From Chlorokybus atmophyticus (Eukaryota > Streptophyta > Chlorokybophyceae > Chlorokybales > Chlorokybaceae), in the NCBI GenBank assembly GCA_009103225.1, contig RHPI01002069.1, positions 2,284,206 to 2,348,205 on the forward strand: DNA of 64,000 nucleotides, given 5' to 3'. The notes below the pieces were generated by a model. That model was not told the origin of the DNA. It saw only the letters and a program-made list of their open reading frames with translations, and did not search any database. The translations under genes and the position numbers were made by a program. Below are positions 19,069-30,945 of this stretch, piece after piece. Each line of letters begins with the position of its first letter. Positions within the stretch are counted from its first letter, which is position 1.

Positions 19069-19248
19069 GAGACAAACAAGATCTTGCAGACAATGCGCTC
19101 TTGACAATTGTCAACTTTTGATCAACGACGAGTAACAATTGTTGCACAGCGTTTCCAACCAAACTGTCAACTGTGTCAGTACTTGAACAAGGCTTGTTGC
19201 TTGGTATTGCCCACGTTCTCTTACCGACGCAGAGTGTTGTAAAACAAT
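19069..19248. repeat. 180-bp exact duplicate, copy 2, ending at an N
   Basis: Identical to 13224-13403 over 180 bp. The identity ends precisely where an undetermined base (19249) stands, beyond which the sequences differ completely. Confidence 0.9.
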
Positions 19249-20411
19249 NCAGGCAAAATTGGTTGCTGACAGCAACCAATCCTGCCTGTGACAAATGCAA
19301 TGCTGCCTTGCGCGAAGTACACACATTTGCAAGTGCTCTACCCTGCTTTGGACTTTTCGTACATGGTATGTAGCTTGCCTCTTGTGTACACATTCGTTAC
19401 ATGGAGTAGCTGGTTCCAACAGTGCACAACATTGAACTACCACACAACATGCAGCCCAAGTCTCACACGATCATCCTGACAAAGCAGTCAAAGTAGCCAC
19501 ATGGTTGTAGGCCATGCAGCTAGAGTATGTAAGGGGTATGGTATTATGCAACATGCATGGTGAGCGGGCGATGTGCCGGAATGTAGAACACTACTATATA
19601 ACTGCACATGGGTTCTAGCACAGCCTCAGTACCACTTTGAAACCCGTCACATTCACCCCAAATGTCTCACTCTCATGCATGTCAATTCCTGCATCGCATG
19701 TATTTTATACACCATGCGCATCTTGCTGCCCACCGCGCAGTCGCTACTGCTGAGCAGGTGGTGAACTTGTGCCTGTCTACCTGTCTGCTCTGCCTTGCCC
19801 TGCCGTGCTGCCCGTGAGAGTCGAGAGTCTGGCCTAGCAAGATAGTATTAGCTGGTCTAGCTGTCCGAGTGGCTTGGGCGCTGGTCTGGCCCCAGATTGC
19901 TATGTGGATGACACATTGCCTAGCTGTAGACACACATGCATACTCCCCACAGGCGCCGTTCACCTCCCACCGGCTCCAGGCTTGCAGGTGCTGGTTGCTT
20001 GTGCGCATTTTGCGGAAGGAGTACTACTGGTTGCAGGACACTTGCTGCCTGCTTGCAAGCCAATCACCACTTACCAGGTAATGTGCATTGCCTCTTGTGT
20101 TCGAGTTGCCACAACTACCACAAAAATGCTACTGGTTACCCTCCATGTTGCACGATCGTGTCACCAACTCGGTCTCAATGCGTTGCATACAACCAACAAC
20201 TCGGCCCTCCAACCATGGAGGCGGACGTGGTGCTTGCGTAGGTGGCAACGTAGGAGCTAGCGGGCGCGCGTGTGTATATAGTCCAAAGGCCCAATGTCTG
20301 TACAAAAAGTGTCAAAGGACAAAGTGTTTGATACATGCATGCAGGTGTGCGAGGACTAGGCTGGTGTGGTTGTGACTGCAGTGTGGGGGCGTGTGTATCA
20401 AGAGGTAACGT

Positions 20412-20571
20412 GGTATGTTGTGTATGATTAGGAGCGACTGGCACCACTATAATACAGTGGTGTCAAACTGCGCCAGTCGCTTCTGATCATACACCACATA
20501 CCGACTGGCGCAGTCTGACATTACAGTGGTGTCAGACTGCGCTAGTCGCTCCTGATCATACACCACATACC
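20412..20571. repeat. Fold-back (MITE-like) repeat cluster
   Basis: The left arm ggtatgttgtgtatgattag plus gagcgactggc (20412-20442) is near-complementary to two right-hand copies, about 20472-20502 and 20541-20571. Between them the motif acagtggtgtca.actgcgc occurs twice. The layout is a hairpin whose right half has been duplicated, as seen in small non-autonomous fold-back elements. No coding capacity is present. Confidence 0.8.
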
Positions 20572-20914
20572 CCGAACTTCTTGCACAAAGGGTGGGTGGG
20601 TGGGTGGGACAACTTCAATCCGCGGCGCACTATACTCAACATCGTACGGGAGACGCCCTTGCGCCCTTAGCGTATGTTGGCATGCGTTGGCACTGCTCAG
20701 GCATCTCTTATGGTTGAGGACTAAACATTATACGATACAGACTGAACAGAGAAACGGACACTAATACTTCATTTGGCAAGCACGTGCTCAAAATACCGCT
20801 CGCAGCGATGCTTTGAAGCAGCTGCTGCATTGCTGGGCACATATAGCATGCGTGTTGCGTGACAGCTGTGACGTGCGTGCGTATGGATGGTGCTTTGCAA
20901 ACGTGCATTCCATC

Positions 20915-23900
20915 TCAGCTACGAGTGCAGTTGCGCCAACATGTGCTGCACATGCACTCAACAGTGGTGGCCGTCGCTGGCGAAGTTTGCGGTTGGCCAT
21001 GTGCTTGCGCTGCCTGCTTCGACTCCACTTGCGGTGTGGTGCTTGCTTCATGCGCCTTCAGGCAGGCGAGAGCGAGGCCTTTGCTTTTTGTAGCGTTGTT
21101 GGATTTGTACACTTCAGGGAGGATTGTCTGTGCAAGCTGCAAAGCAACCTCCTCCTCACCAGCTTGTCTGGCACAGTCTATCGCCTGTGTGCACGCAAGG
21201 GCGCAATAAATAAGACAAGACAGCTTCTCTGTCTTGTCTTATTTTTACTACGTTACCATCAATGAGATTGGTATAGTGCTTCACTGATACTATAATACTA
21301 TCAGATCATGATGATATGACTTTGCAATTGATGTTCGCAACATGAATGCACGCGCTGGTTGCAGTGGATAATCAATGAATTAATGCGTACCTTCCGCACA
21401 TTGTTGCGGATGCGACTTCCAGCTTTGGTTGGCATGCGGCGAGTGGCCTCGATCCAGCCCTGCCACGTGGTAGGGTCCGGGGGCACTGGTGCACACGCAG
21501 TCGACAACTGCTGAACAGGCTGCTGAGGTTGCTGGTAGGCTGTTGTTGGACTTGTTGAGCAGAATGCTGCAGGTTGTGTTTGAGCATTGTTGGGGTCGCA
21601 TACAGCGCCCGGCACTTGCTGGACGGCGTCGGTACATTCCCTCCATGCACTCGCGCTCTGTGGTCGCTCTGATGGGTGTGCATCATCTGTGAGTATCCTG
21701 GAGGTGTTGGCAACCAAAGTGCTGTTGTTGGTGTTGGTGTGTGCTGCGCTAGTGTTGGCTGCCGGGTGGACATGGAGACTTGAATGCTGAGGGAGCGTTG
21801 TGGCTTGTGGCTGTATGCACTGGAGAGCTGTCCGGACTTGCAAACTAACTGCATTTGAGTACAGAGGAGACTTGGCGTCTTGCTCGATAGAACTCGCAGC
21901 CGCCTGCCTAATCGGCGTTCTGTTGTCGGCTGCTACAGCGGGTCTGCACTTGGGCAAGCTGGGTTGCGTGCTAGGATCTAGTGCACCATCCTGCTGCGTG
22001 ACAAGAGGTGGTGTTAGATAGGGGCAGGTGACTTGCAAACGACCTACGCACAGTATACTGCTCTGCTCCAAGCTTACTGCTGGTGTGCTCCTGGCTGCAA
22101 TGGCATGCACAGAAGGAGGGACGACAGACTTTTTCACATCAGTCCTGTGGGCTGCTTCCTGATCCATGCAAAAAGCATCAGATTGTTCCACCTTCCAGCA
22201 GGCACGCACAAACAACATATACGGACAGGAACAAAAATGTGCACACGTGCGCGCACATGCTTTAGTGCAAGCTTGGCAGGTGTCAGTGCAAAGCATCGCT
22301 CACCTGCAAAGGGTCGCTTTGAACCATGTCGTTGCAACTGGTGCACACGAAGCTTGAGCCGGCGGGCTTGTAGGCACGTATTAGAGCAACCTCATCCGGC
22401 ACATGCATGGCACACCAGCTCGCCGGACAGTAGAGGCAGTGGGACAGGGTGTCCTCCTGCTCGTTGGCAACGCAGCCCTCAATAGCACACCTGTTGCAAC
22501 AATCTGCTTCATACAGTAACTCCTCTTGAATATTCACTTTTGTCGCAGACACACATATGCACGCGCACACGTGCGCAGCATGACAAGATCGATACCTGTG
22601 GCGAGGGCAAGTCCACATGCTCAAGTGCGAGGGTTCAGCACTCAGTCCCACACATTCCAGATGGTACGCTTTCCAACAAGGCTGCACGTTGGGCTCTGTG
22701 GCATCATTGCACTGCCCGTATTGGCATGCGATGAGCCTTCCACCTTGCTTACAGACACAGCAGTCAAACTCCCAATGCTGCAGCTCGATTTTGCTTTGCA
22801 CAATGTCATCAATCCGCCTGCGTGGCAATGCGCTCTTGATTATGGTTTTACAGCACAGGTCTTAAAGCCACATGTTGGACCAAACAGTTAGTGATGGCTA
22901 TTGTGTATGAAGAGACAGCCATGCAAAGGTTTTGTATCAAGCAGCAGACACATGCGAGGAAAGCAAGCCAACCATGGAGTATCAGTCAATGTAACAGGCA
23001 TGTGTCATGCTTACTGTACGTATTGCAGGTGCATGGCTTGTTGTCGAATCTTCGCCATGTCTGCATTCAGCACGCTCGCAGCAGCGGTTAGCAGCCGCCC
23101 CTTCCCCTGCCATCTCTCCCTCCATATTATTGCGGACAGTGTTTTGTTCCAGTAGCTCTCCAACTCTCGTGCAGTTCTGCAACCCAAACAGCGAGCATGA
23201 GACACCATCAACAGGACGGTGTGTGCGTGCGGGTGCATGCCTGCGTGGGCGTCTGCGCGTGCGCATGCGTGCGTGTGTGTCTATGTGTTTGTGTGCATGC
23301 ATGCATGCATGTGTGAGCAAGCTTGCGTGTGTATGCATATGTGTGTGTGCGTGTGCGTGCGTGTGTGCTCCTGCATATCCGTTCGTGCAAGCGGGCGGGT
23401 GGGTGGGGGGGGGGGTGGGTGGGCCCGCGCTAGTACGTTTGTGCGTGCGTGTGTATACAAGTCTGCATACGCATCAACAAAGAGCGCGTGAGCGCGCGCG
23501 CACACACGCGTGTGTGTGCGTGCAAGCATGCATGTGCATGCAAGCCTGCACACGCATCAACTTTCAAATGTGATCCAATGCGAGTACCTTCCCGGCACCC
23601 GTTCGGCGATTTTGTTCCAGTTGCAACTGCCCAGCTGCGCTCTAGCAAGGACCAGTTGCAATTGCTCTGCCTCCGTCCATTCAGTCTTCCGTCCAACAAC
23701 TGTGCCGCCAGTATGCTTGGCCAAGGCATCCTCAGCATGGCTTGCACGTGCTGTTGGAGCAGCCTGAATCACACACAAGCGTGCACATGTGTATATGCAG
23801 TACCCCAACACACTGCAGCGCGTTCACATTCAACAAACAGAGCATCACAATGGTGTATTGTGTAGTGCTCTTACCGGCAGTTGTGAGGGGAAGCCATCTG

Positions 23901-24431
23901 ATTGCAAGTCCCAGCGCAAATGCGAGCGCAGGGCAGCCCGAAAGACGTCCCAATCGGAGAAGACATTGCCCAGAGCGAGGTTCTTCCGAAGCGCGGACAG
24001 AGCCGTGGCCCAGCGCTTGTCGACTGCAGCAGGGTGTCCAATCGGATAGCCGTTGCTGTGGGAAGCGCAGCACTACCACGATAAGAATATGCAGAGAGGC
24101 TAAGGCTGGACACAAAGCTACAAAACAAGAGCATGAACATCGATGCTCTCACCTTCACACGTACTCTAACACACACGCATGCACACATGCATTGTAAGGT
24201 ACTGTCACGCACACGACAACTTGTGTTAACACAATTGTGCAGGTTTGCAACTCAACTAGCAAGTACAAGCACAGTTAGAATACACAATTACGCGTACAAC
24301 TCCAATGCTAGCAACGCAAATAGTATAACTCACCCGTTCAGGTGTGCTTCAGCAGCTTCTGGAGGCAGATTCTCATCCCGCGCGTGAAGCTTTCTTTTGC
24401 TCGTTAGGCGTTCTGCTCCAGTCTGCTGCAT
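20915..24431 (-). CDS. SANT/Myb plus PHD-finger nuclear protein
   Basis: Minus-strand exons include 24431-24334, 24055-23875, 23763-23588, one from 23176 to about 23011, a PHD exon about 22828-22595, a second Cys-rich exon about 22534-22307, a long exon about 21990-21391 and 21184-20915. The phases of the first four agree. Order: a Lys/Arg-rich start, a helical block (KRWATALSALRKNLALG), a SANT domain (TEWTEAEQLQLVLARAQLG, NWNKIAERVPGRTARELESYWN), then a PHD finger (CCVCKQGG..ACQYGQC...CWKAYHLECVGL...WTCPRH) followed by a second zinc-binding half (CCNRCAIEGC...CLYCPASWC..H). A Gln/Pro/Ser-rich low-complexity part and a short helical C-terminus end it. PHD fingers typically read histone tails and SANT domains bind tails or DNA, so a chromatin role is inferred. 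I do not recognise a named orthologue. Exact edges of the middle exons and the start are uncertain. Confidence 0.75.
21208..21244. repeat. 16-bp perfect hairpin in last intron
   Basis: The arm aaataagacaagacag (21208-21223) pairs exactly with 21229-21244 across a 5-nt loop. It lies inside the last intron (21185-21390) of the SANT/PHD gene. Confidence 0.85.
23205..23575. repeat. Alternating purine-pyrimidine (TG/CG) intron tract
   Basis: The intron between the two SANT exons is mostly tgcgtgtgtg-type sequence with a G-run (23407-23416). The long open frames it creates in all phases are artefacts of low complexity. Confidence 0.8.
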
Positions 24432-26596
24432 GCTTTTGTCTGCTGCTGCTGTCTGATGGTTGCTCGCGTGCTTACCAAGTGGTGTATGTCTGCTTGCCTT
24501 TTGCAAGTGTGCTGGGTTTTGACGTGAAAACAGCCAGCCTACCGCTGCACTTGTTCTGCACAGCCAACCTGGATGTTACAGCTGATCATAAGCGCACGCA
24601 ATGCTCTAAGTTACGTGGAATTGCAACTGGACATGTAGAGGAATCAGCCATGCAGCTGGTTAGACGACTACTTCATCAATCGTGAACAGCTGCAGCTGCA
24701 GCCTACTTAGTCCGTTAGGGCAGTTACTAAAGCACAATTGTGCTAACAACGTCCATACAACGAATGATTACTACTTACACATGTCTCACACACTGTCCTA
24801 GCTGCTTGCTAGCTCTCACCTCTTCTGCCGTGCAGCAGCAAGCCAGCACCATCATTAGCATGAAGGCAGACTCAGCGTCTGTGCAACAATCTCAAGCCCG
24901 AGTACAATCCATTCGGGTTGTTGTTGTTCCAGAGGGTTGATCGAGTTTGGCATATAGCCGTAAGTGCTTTCTTTTGCTCGCCTGCTAGCATGCATGTTTA
25001 GCATTTGGCAGCATGCATAATTTTTTCACTCACCAGTTGCCGGCAGCAGGGGGCAGCGCATACTCCGAAACAGCCTCGCATTCTGCAAATTCAATTTATA
25101 TCACATTGGGCAAGAAGAGTTTTTGGGATTCAAGCAGTGTAATCTTCCAAGCAGTGAGTCAGCTTACAATGCTTTGAGCCCAGCTCACAGCTTGCTGTTG
25201 CTTGTGGTGCTCATGCTTCGCGCTGTACACATTCGCACGCGTATAAACGCCATCTCGACTTCTCTACCTACATGCATTAAAGCTTGCACTGACCTCAACA
25301 GCATGAGTCAGTCACATGTTTGACTGAGTTGACAAGCGCTACGCCGAGCAGCAGGCGTAGAACCTTGCTGAAGGCTAGGGAAACACAGACGCCGAAGTAG
25401 AAATTCAAACGCTTAGGTGCACGTACACGTACACGACAACTCGTCCATTACGGACGTATGCATCTGACCTGGTTACAATGAGGCTGTTCAGTGAACAATG
25501 TCTGAGACAATGTGTCTGGCTTGTCGCTCCAGCAAGTCAAGTCAACTCGCGGAACATGAGACCATTTATTCATGTTTGTTTGTTCGTCATTGAGTGCATG
25601 TACCTCGGCATGCAGCGAAGTGTATATTTCGAAAAAATGCAAAAGGGTTTCAATCATAAACGAGCTATTATCAATTGTCAAGATAAGCTTAACTTTATCG
25701 TTAAGCATTCTCGATTCTCTTGTCGTAACTTTCGTCATGTAGTAATTGGGTGAGAGTTGGCGTGTGCAAGTGTACAAAGATGCAAGGAGGAACTCGTTCA
25801 CGTGTGCGAGTTGCTATGTTGTGGGTGCTGTACGTGTGTTTGTTCTTGTGCGGGTGTGCCGCATGATTGTGCATGTGGGCACAGCTGTTTAATAAACTGA
25901 TGGGGGTGCTATACGCACGGGCATTTCAGTGATGTTTTTACATGTATTGTGTGTGCGCGGCATTGTGTACATAACATGCAAGACACGATTGTGTGACTAG
26001 TATTACACATTATGCGTATTACATATCAACTTGAGTACACAATGTTAGCTGTTTAAAAGATATGCGTGGACATACTATCATTATAGTATTTGTCAAATAT
26101 TTCTTAAATGCATTTTAAATGCAAGATACCATTGTACTTCTCGCAATGTCCTCTTATTAAGAAATCATCAAGTTAACTGGCATAATAAGCACTCCCCAAC
26201 TTGCCATTCCACATCGTTGTCATTGAAAGCCTTATACTTAGTTGAACATAAGGGGGTTTTAGATTGTGTGGAAGTGCGCTGTCATAATTGCGCATCATCA
26301 CAAGTTCGGGTAACAAGTACATCGATTAAGCGCACTCGCAACATATGCGATGCTTAAGTTCCAAGTGCAGGAAAGCACACTAATACATTTACATGTATGA
26401 TCGATAGCGCAACTGAGCATATTTCACAAGTCTGCCTGATGTCACCACACTTGCCCACACCACACTTGCCTGATGTCACCAATATTTCACCTTCACACGC
26501 ACACAACACAAGTACATCAAACATCATGCGACGCAATGCCTAACCCTACCACCATATGTTACACTACTATATTCACATATCACCTTCCAACCCTTT
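24432..26596. other. Intergenic region, no gene recognised
   Basis: This region lies between the SANT/PHD gene start and the 3' end of the PGK gene, both on the minus strand. It should contain the SANT/PHD promoter and possibly an unresolved 5' exon of that gene around 24430-24600, where an upstream in-frame stretch stays open. From about 25.4 kb the DNA is AT-rich. Antisense pairs of open frames at 25450-25800 show no family resemblance. Confidence 0.5.
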
Positions 26597-29497
26597 TTAG
26601 CACTCCTCGCAGATTGGCTGCCTGAGCACATGCTGGCGTGGGCTCTCGCCAGGTATCTGCTGCAGCTTGCGCTTGTTCTCAATCAACGCCTGCACCGTAG
26701 GCAGCTGGTAAGGATCGCCCTTCTCAATCGCGGTCAGCACGGTGCCTCCGCCCGTAAACATGTAGTAAGTGTTGTCCTCCTGTCATAAGCAACGCAGAGA
26801 AGGCATCAAAACAAGAGAAAGCGAGCGCGGGCACACAAACGCACAGGCACATACATGCACGCACAAACACCAAAATCCTGTACACGCACGCACGTACCAC
26901 CCCAACGCAACCGACACAACTATGCAATTCAGGACTCAGGCGAGAATGCATGTGACGCATTATTCATGCCTGCGCGGTCATGTAGAGGCCAGGAAGAATG
27001 CTGCGGAAGATCTGCAAGGTGTCGCCGCCGCCAAACATCTTGTGCGCAGTCTTGTTCTGCGCGATCAGCGTGTCCATGGCATGCGTGCCCTCCATGAACG
27101 GCGGCTTGCCATCAGTGTACCTTCACACCACACACACAATTGATTGTGAGCAAACAACCAACAGCGCAATTAAGGCTGCCATGTTTTGATACAGTGATTT
27201 GCATGCTGTGCTGAGGTTACATGATTTTCAGCTCAATTCATATGCCAACGCAATAGGCATGCGTGGTACATGCGCAACATACCCCATGACGGCGTTCACA
27301 AAGATGAGTTTGGCTTCCAGGAAGACTTTCTTGACCTCTTCATCTTCAAAGGACTCGGGCGCCACATCGAGCACGTACTGCAGCGAGTCTCCTTTCTTCA
27401 GCTTTCTGATGTCAATGTTCTTGTATTTGCCCTCCATCCTTCCCTCCATGGTCTCAGACTCGACAATCAGCGGTAACTCCACCACTTTGGACTTGTCCTT
27501 GTCGAGATTCACCAACTCCTTCGCCATTTCTACCTGTGCATGTGCAGTGTCAGGAGCAGCAGCACATGCAATGCTCTGACACAACATTGCAACATAGAGT
27601 ATGAACATAACCTGCCTCTTCATCAGCGATGCCCTCTATGTGGATGCCGTACTTGGCACACAAGTATGCGTTGTAAAGGACACCGCCAAGCACTAAGTGG
27701 TCAGCGCTGTGCCAGATGCGGGTCAACGGGCCGATCTGTTTCGCACATGTGTAAGTTACTGGTATGAAAGAGTCCACACCACATGCTATGCACAACTGTT
27801 TACTTGTTGCTTGTACCTTTGTGTCGTATTTGCTGCCAGCAACAACGGCGAGGAAAGGCCTGTTTGGCTTCACAATTCTTTCCAGGTTGCACAGCTGGTG
27901 ACCAGAATGACCAACGAGAACAAGTCAGGAAAAGACTTCCGTGCGCGTGCATGCGTACACGCGTGTGGTGTGTATGTGTGTGCGCATGCCTGCGTCCGTG
28001 CGTGTGTGTCTGTCTGTGTATTAACGTGTCTGCGTGTGTACGAACATGAAGACGAGACGCACCTCAGCTTGCATCAGCAGGCCAGCATAGCTGGGCAGGT
28101 ACTGTGTGATGTTGTACGTGCTCACATGTGGCTGCCAAGAACCAAAAGCTGCGAGGAAAGCACACCACTGCATTGAACAATGCAAGTTTGCCAGATGATG
28201 CACACACACATGGCAGTAACAATGCTCATGCCTACCATCGTTGACGTACACATCAGCGAGGCCCGCCAGCTGCAAGGCGAAGCGCTCCTGAACGTCCTTC
28301 CCAAACTTTCCTTCCTCCCCAGCAAACCAGCGAGTGTTTGGAAGATAGATAGCACCCACTCGCCGCTCCTTCAATTCCTGTTTGCATGCTCAACCCAGCT
28401 GAGGACGTGCACTGGCAAAACGAGTTCACACGTACACAAAAACAAACCCACATGCATGCGCGCATACACACACACATGCGCGCACGCACACACATGCACA
28501 CGAAGATAGCAATTAAGCATGTCTGGTACCTTTATGTAGAAGTTAACGCTGGTGTCGATGGACTGCATGCCACTCGTCTCATTAGTGGTGAACTGGCTCG
28601 GGACGCAAATCGAAATCTTCAACTTAGACCTATTGTCACAACAAAAACTCCCCATGAAGTCCGCATCCAAATTAGAGTTTCATTCCTTACGCCAATATTT
28701 GCTTCATAGTTAACAAACCTGAGGTACTCGACAATTGGCTCAACACTGCTCTTCTCATCAACAGTGATCTTGTTGGTCTTCTTGTCATATGGCCGGCCCA
28801 CGTGTGACATGAGAATGAGAAACCCGCCCTGCAGCCAAATGATGTAGCACTGTTGCAACTTCTCTGATGTCGTGCAGTTGATGTTGATAACGAGTTTGGT
28901 AGCGTAACAATGGTATAAAGTGTAAGGTAGTAGTAGAGGGGGAGGAGTACAGTAGCTACGTATTATTGTTTAAATGTAGTGGTAGTAGTACACTTACACA
29001 TGCGACAATGTTGAAGAGAGTTGGAAGAGACGAGTCGATGCGAAAGGCGTCCTCAATTGCCCCATTTTTCACAACGTTGTGGTCCACGCGCACGAGCACA
29101 ACCTTGCCAGCCAGCTTCGCATCCTGTGTTGTTTCATCACAAGGTTCACGCGTGTGCAGCTGGCGTTGGCATGTGCAGTACATTACAACAAGGTCTAGTA
29201 TACTTGTCAGCTGAATCCAAGCACAAACTTGCTTGTAGCAGCTTGACACCACTACACAGCATGTATAATCATGCTTCCGTGCTAGTTGGTTTCTTGCAAG
29301 GCACTAGCAATCGACACACTGTGTTGATTTCGCTTGGGGCAACATCAATTTGCTTTTGTATTGGTAGACCACAAGTGAATGAGTATCATCATGGCATGCT
29401 TCGTAAGCTGTATACAAGCAGGAGCCACCTGCAAGAGAGGCAGCTCCGGGTGCAACTGCCGGCGGAAGCTCCGCTGCTTAGACACAGTCATCACCAT
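26597..29497 (-). CDS. PGK: Phosphoglycerate kinase, divergent type
   Basis: Eleven minus-strand exons: 29497-29429, 29123-28998, 28828-28719, 28629-28530, 28377-28236, 28148-28063, 27894-27817, 27735-27612, 27529-27283, 27120-26970, 26779-26597. The phases agree and give 471 residues, longer than typical PGK (about 415). Recognisable blocks are VLVRVDHNVVKNGAIEDAFR, LILMSHVGRP, LPNTRWFAGEEGKFG, ADVYVNDGAFG, RPFLAVVAGSKYDTK, LVLGGVLYNAYL, VNAVMGY..GKPPFMEGT, FGGGDT and FTGGGT. The glycolytic enzyme interconverts 1,3-bisphosphoglycerate + ADP and 3-phosphoglycerate + ATP. Oddities: RVDHNV replaces canonical RVDFNV, the ATP-side GGAKVSDK motif is AGSKYDTK, WNGPMG is FVNAVMG, and there is a C-terminal extension ending CEEC. 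The intron 26969-26780 has a GC donor. No clear transit peptide, so probably cytosolic. It may be a PGK paralogue or a transferred bacterial-type PGK. Confidence 0.85.
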
Positions 29498-30945
29498 CTT
29501 GTCTTTCTTCCTCCTCGGTCTCCTCCGCCGCCGCCGCCTCCTCCCTGCTAACCCTAATGCCAAGCTTGCCTAGAAGGGCGTTGCGCAAGCTGCTACGCCT
29601 GACGCTGCTGCTGCTGCTGCGCCAGCTGGCAGACTGTCACTGCGTTTGCAATGCAATTAAAACAAGTTGTCCAACACTGTGTGCACCATGTCAGATCTGA
29701 TAGACGGTTCACGTGCCACGTCGGACAATATGTAATTCATGTGGACTCTGCGGCGAATGATGACACGAAACGACTGTGGTTGAGATGAGCATGTAATGAC
29801 ATACTGACATGACTCATGGAATGTGCTCATGTCACATTCTCTCTTTGTAAGAACTGCCCGACCAACGTTCTGTTTTATGCGCATAGTGTTCCTAACAGGT
29901 CATTAAGAGGTTGGTTTCAAGCTCTCAAGCTGATAGACAACTGTTGTGACATTCATCGTTTCAACAAGTGGACATGTAGTTTGCACACAACTTCAAACAC
30001 ATTCAGTACGAAGTACCCAAATGAAACCTTCATGCATGATCCATGAAAGCTAAACAACCATTTTATAAACCGCAAACATGCAAACAGCATAAGGTACGTA
30101 TCTATTTATATACACATTTACACTTGAAAGACGATATTTATAAATTATACATTACCTTATTAATATGCTTGTATAATATACTTACTTACAAGATTATAAA
30201 CATTGCTCTATGTTGATTTAGCCAGCATATTGTGTTTATTATTGCAAGTTGTACACGGGCCTATACTTATATTAATAGGTAAGAGACGATTGCAAATTAT
30301 GATAAGGGCGATTCTTGGTGGTTGGCTGCGTAAATAATCACTTATTACAGGAACGTGCATGCGGCATTTTATGCAAATCGCTTTAATCCACATATGTTGT
30401 ATGATGGACCCATATATTATGTACAACAAGAATAATATGCTTCGACTAGGCATTGCTTTGTTACTGGCTGGTTACCTCAGTATTATACCATATGATAAAG
30501 TGTCATCATCATTATAATGATCATGGCGCACTACAACAATAACAGCATTATTTATGCGCCATATATGTATCATTGCATGAACATGATTACCACGTATAGT
30601 GCATAAAGTGGACCAAAAACGTTACATTTTATCTGTTAGTAGCAACACTATTTGTGCATTATAAAAGTGTATAATACAAAATACATGCCTTCACAAATGC
30701 AATAAAACCATCATGCCATCTTGCAACCTCTATTCACAATAAGTTATTTCAACTTGCAATGGCTTTCATATTTATTGTACTTTGGGCAAGATGGTTAGTT
30801 GTTATCAACATTATTATAAACACACCACACATTATGTTAATCATTTGTCGCACAAGCATGGCAATGAACACCCGTCAGCCAACCAGCCATTGTGCTATGT
30901 GTGTGATTGTGTCTTGGATCATCATGTGAGTAGCCTATATTCGCA
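29498..30945. other. AT-rich intergenic region
   Basis: This region lies between the PGK start and the PCCA stop, both on the minus strand. It should contain the PGK promoter near 29500-29600. From about 30050 the DNA is strongly AT-rich. No reading frame of recognisable origin was found. Confidence 0.5.

Larger units (their letters stand above)
18572..20914. other. Intergenic region with tandem, duplicated and fold-back repeats
   Basis: No gene is recognised between the convergent MFP and SANT/PHD genes. The region holds a 41-bp tandem pair (18946-19027), the second 180-bp duplicate next to an N (19069-19248) and a fold-back cluster (20412-20571). Confidence 0.6.

Noticed and set aside
20813-21265. 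150-codon plus-strand open frame
   Set aside because: It is antisense to the last exon of the SANT/PHD gene and shows no family resemblance.
23205-23575. Cys/His/Thr-rich frames of 60-190 codons
   Set aside because: They arise from TGTGCG-type intron repeats.
27529-27612. A fifth GC donor in the PGK gene (GAG|GCAGGT joined to GTAGAAATG)
   Set aside because: A canonical parse exists (GCAG|GTTATG joined to AAATGG) with matching phase.
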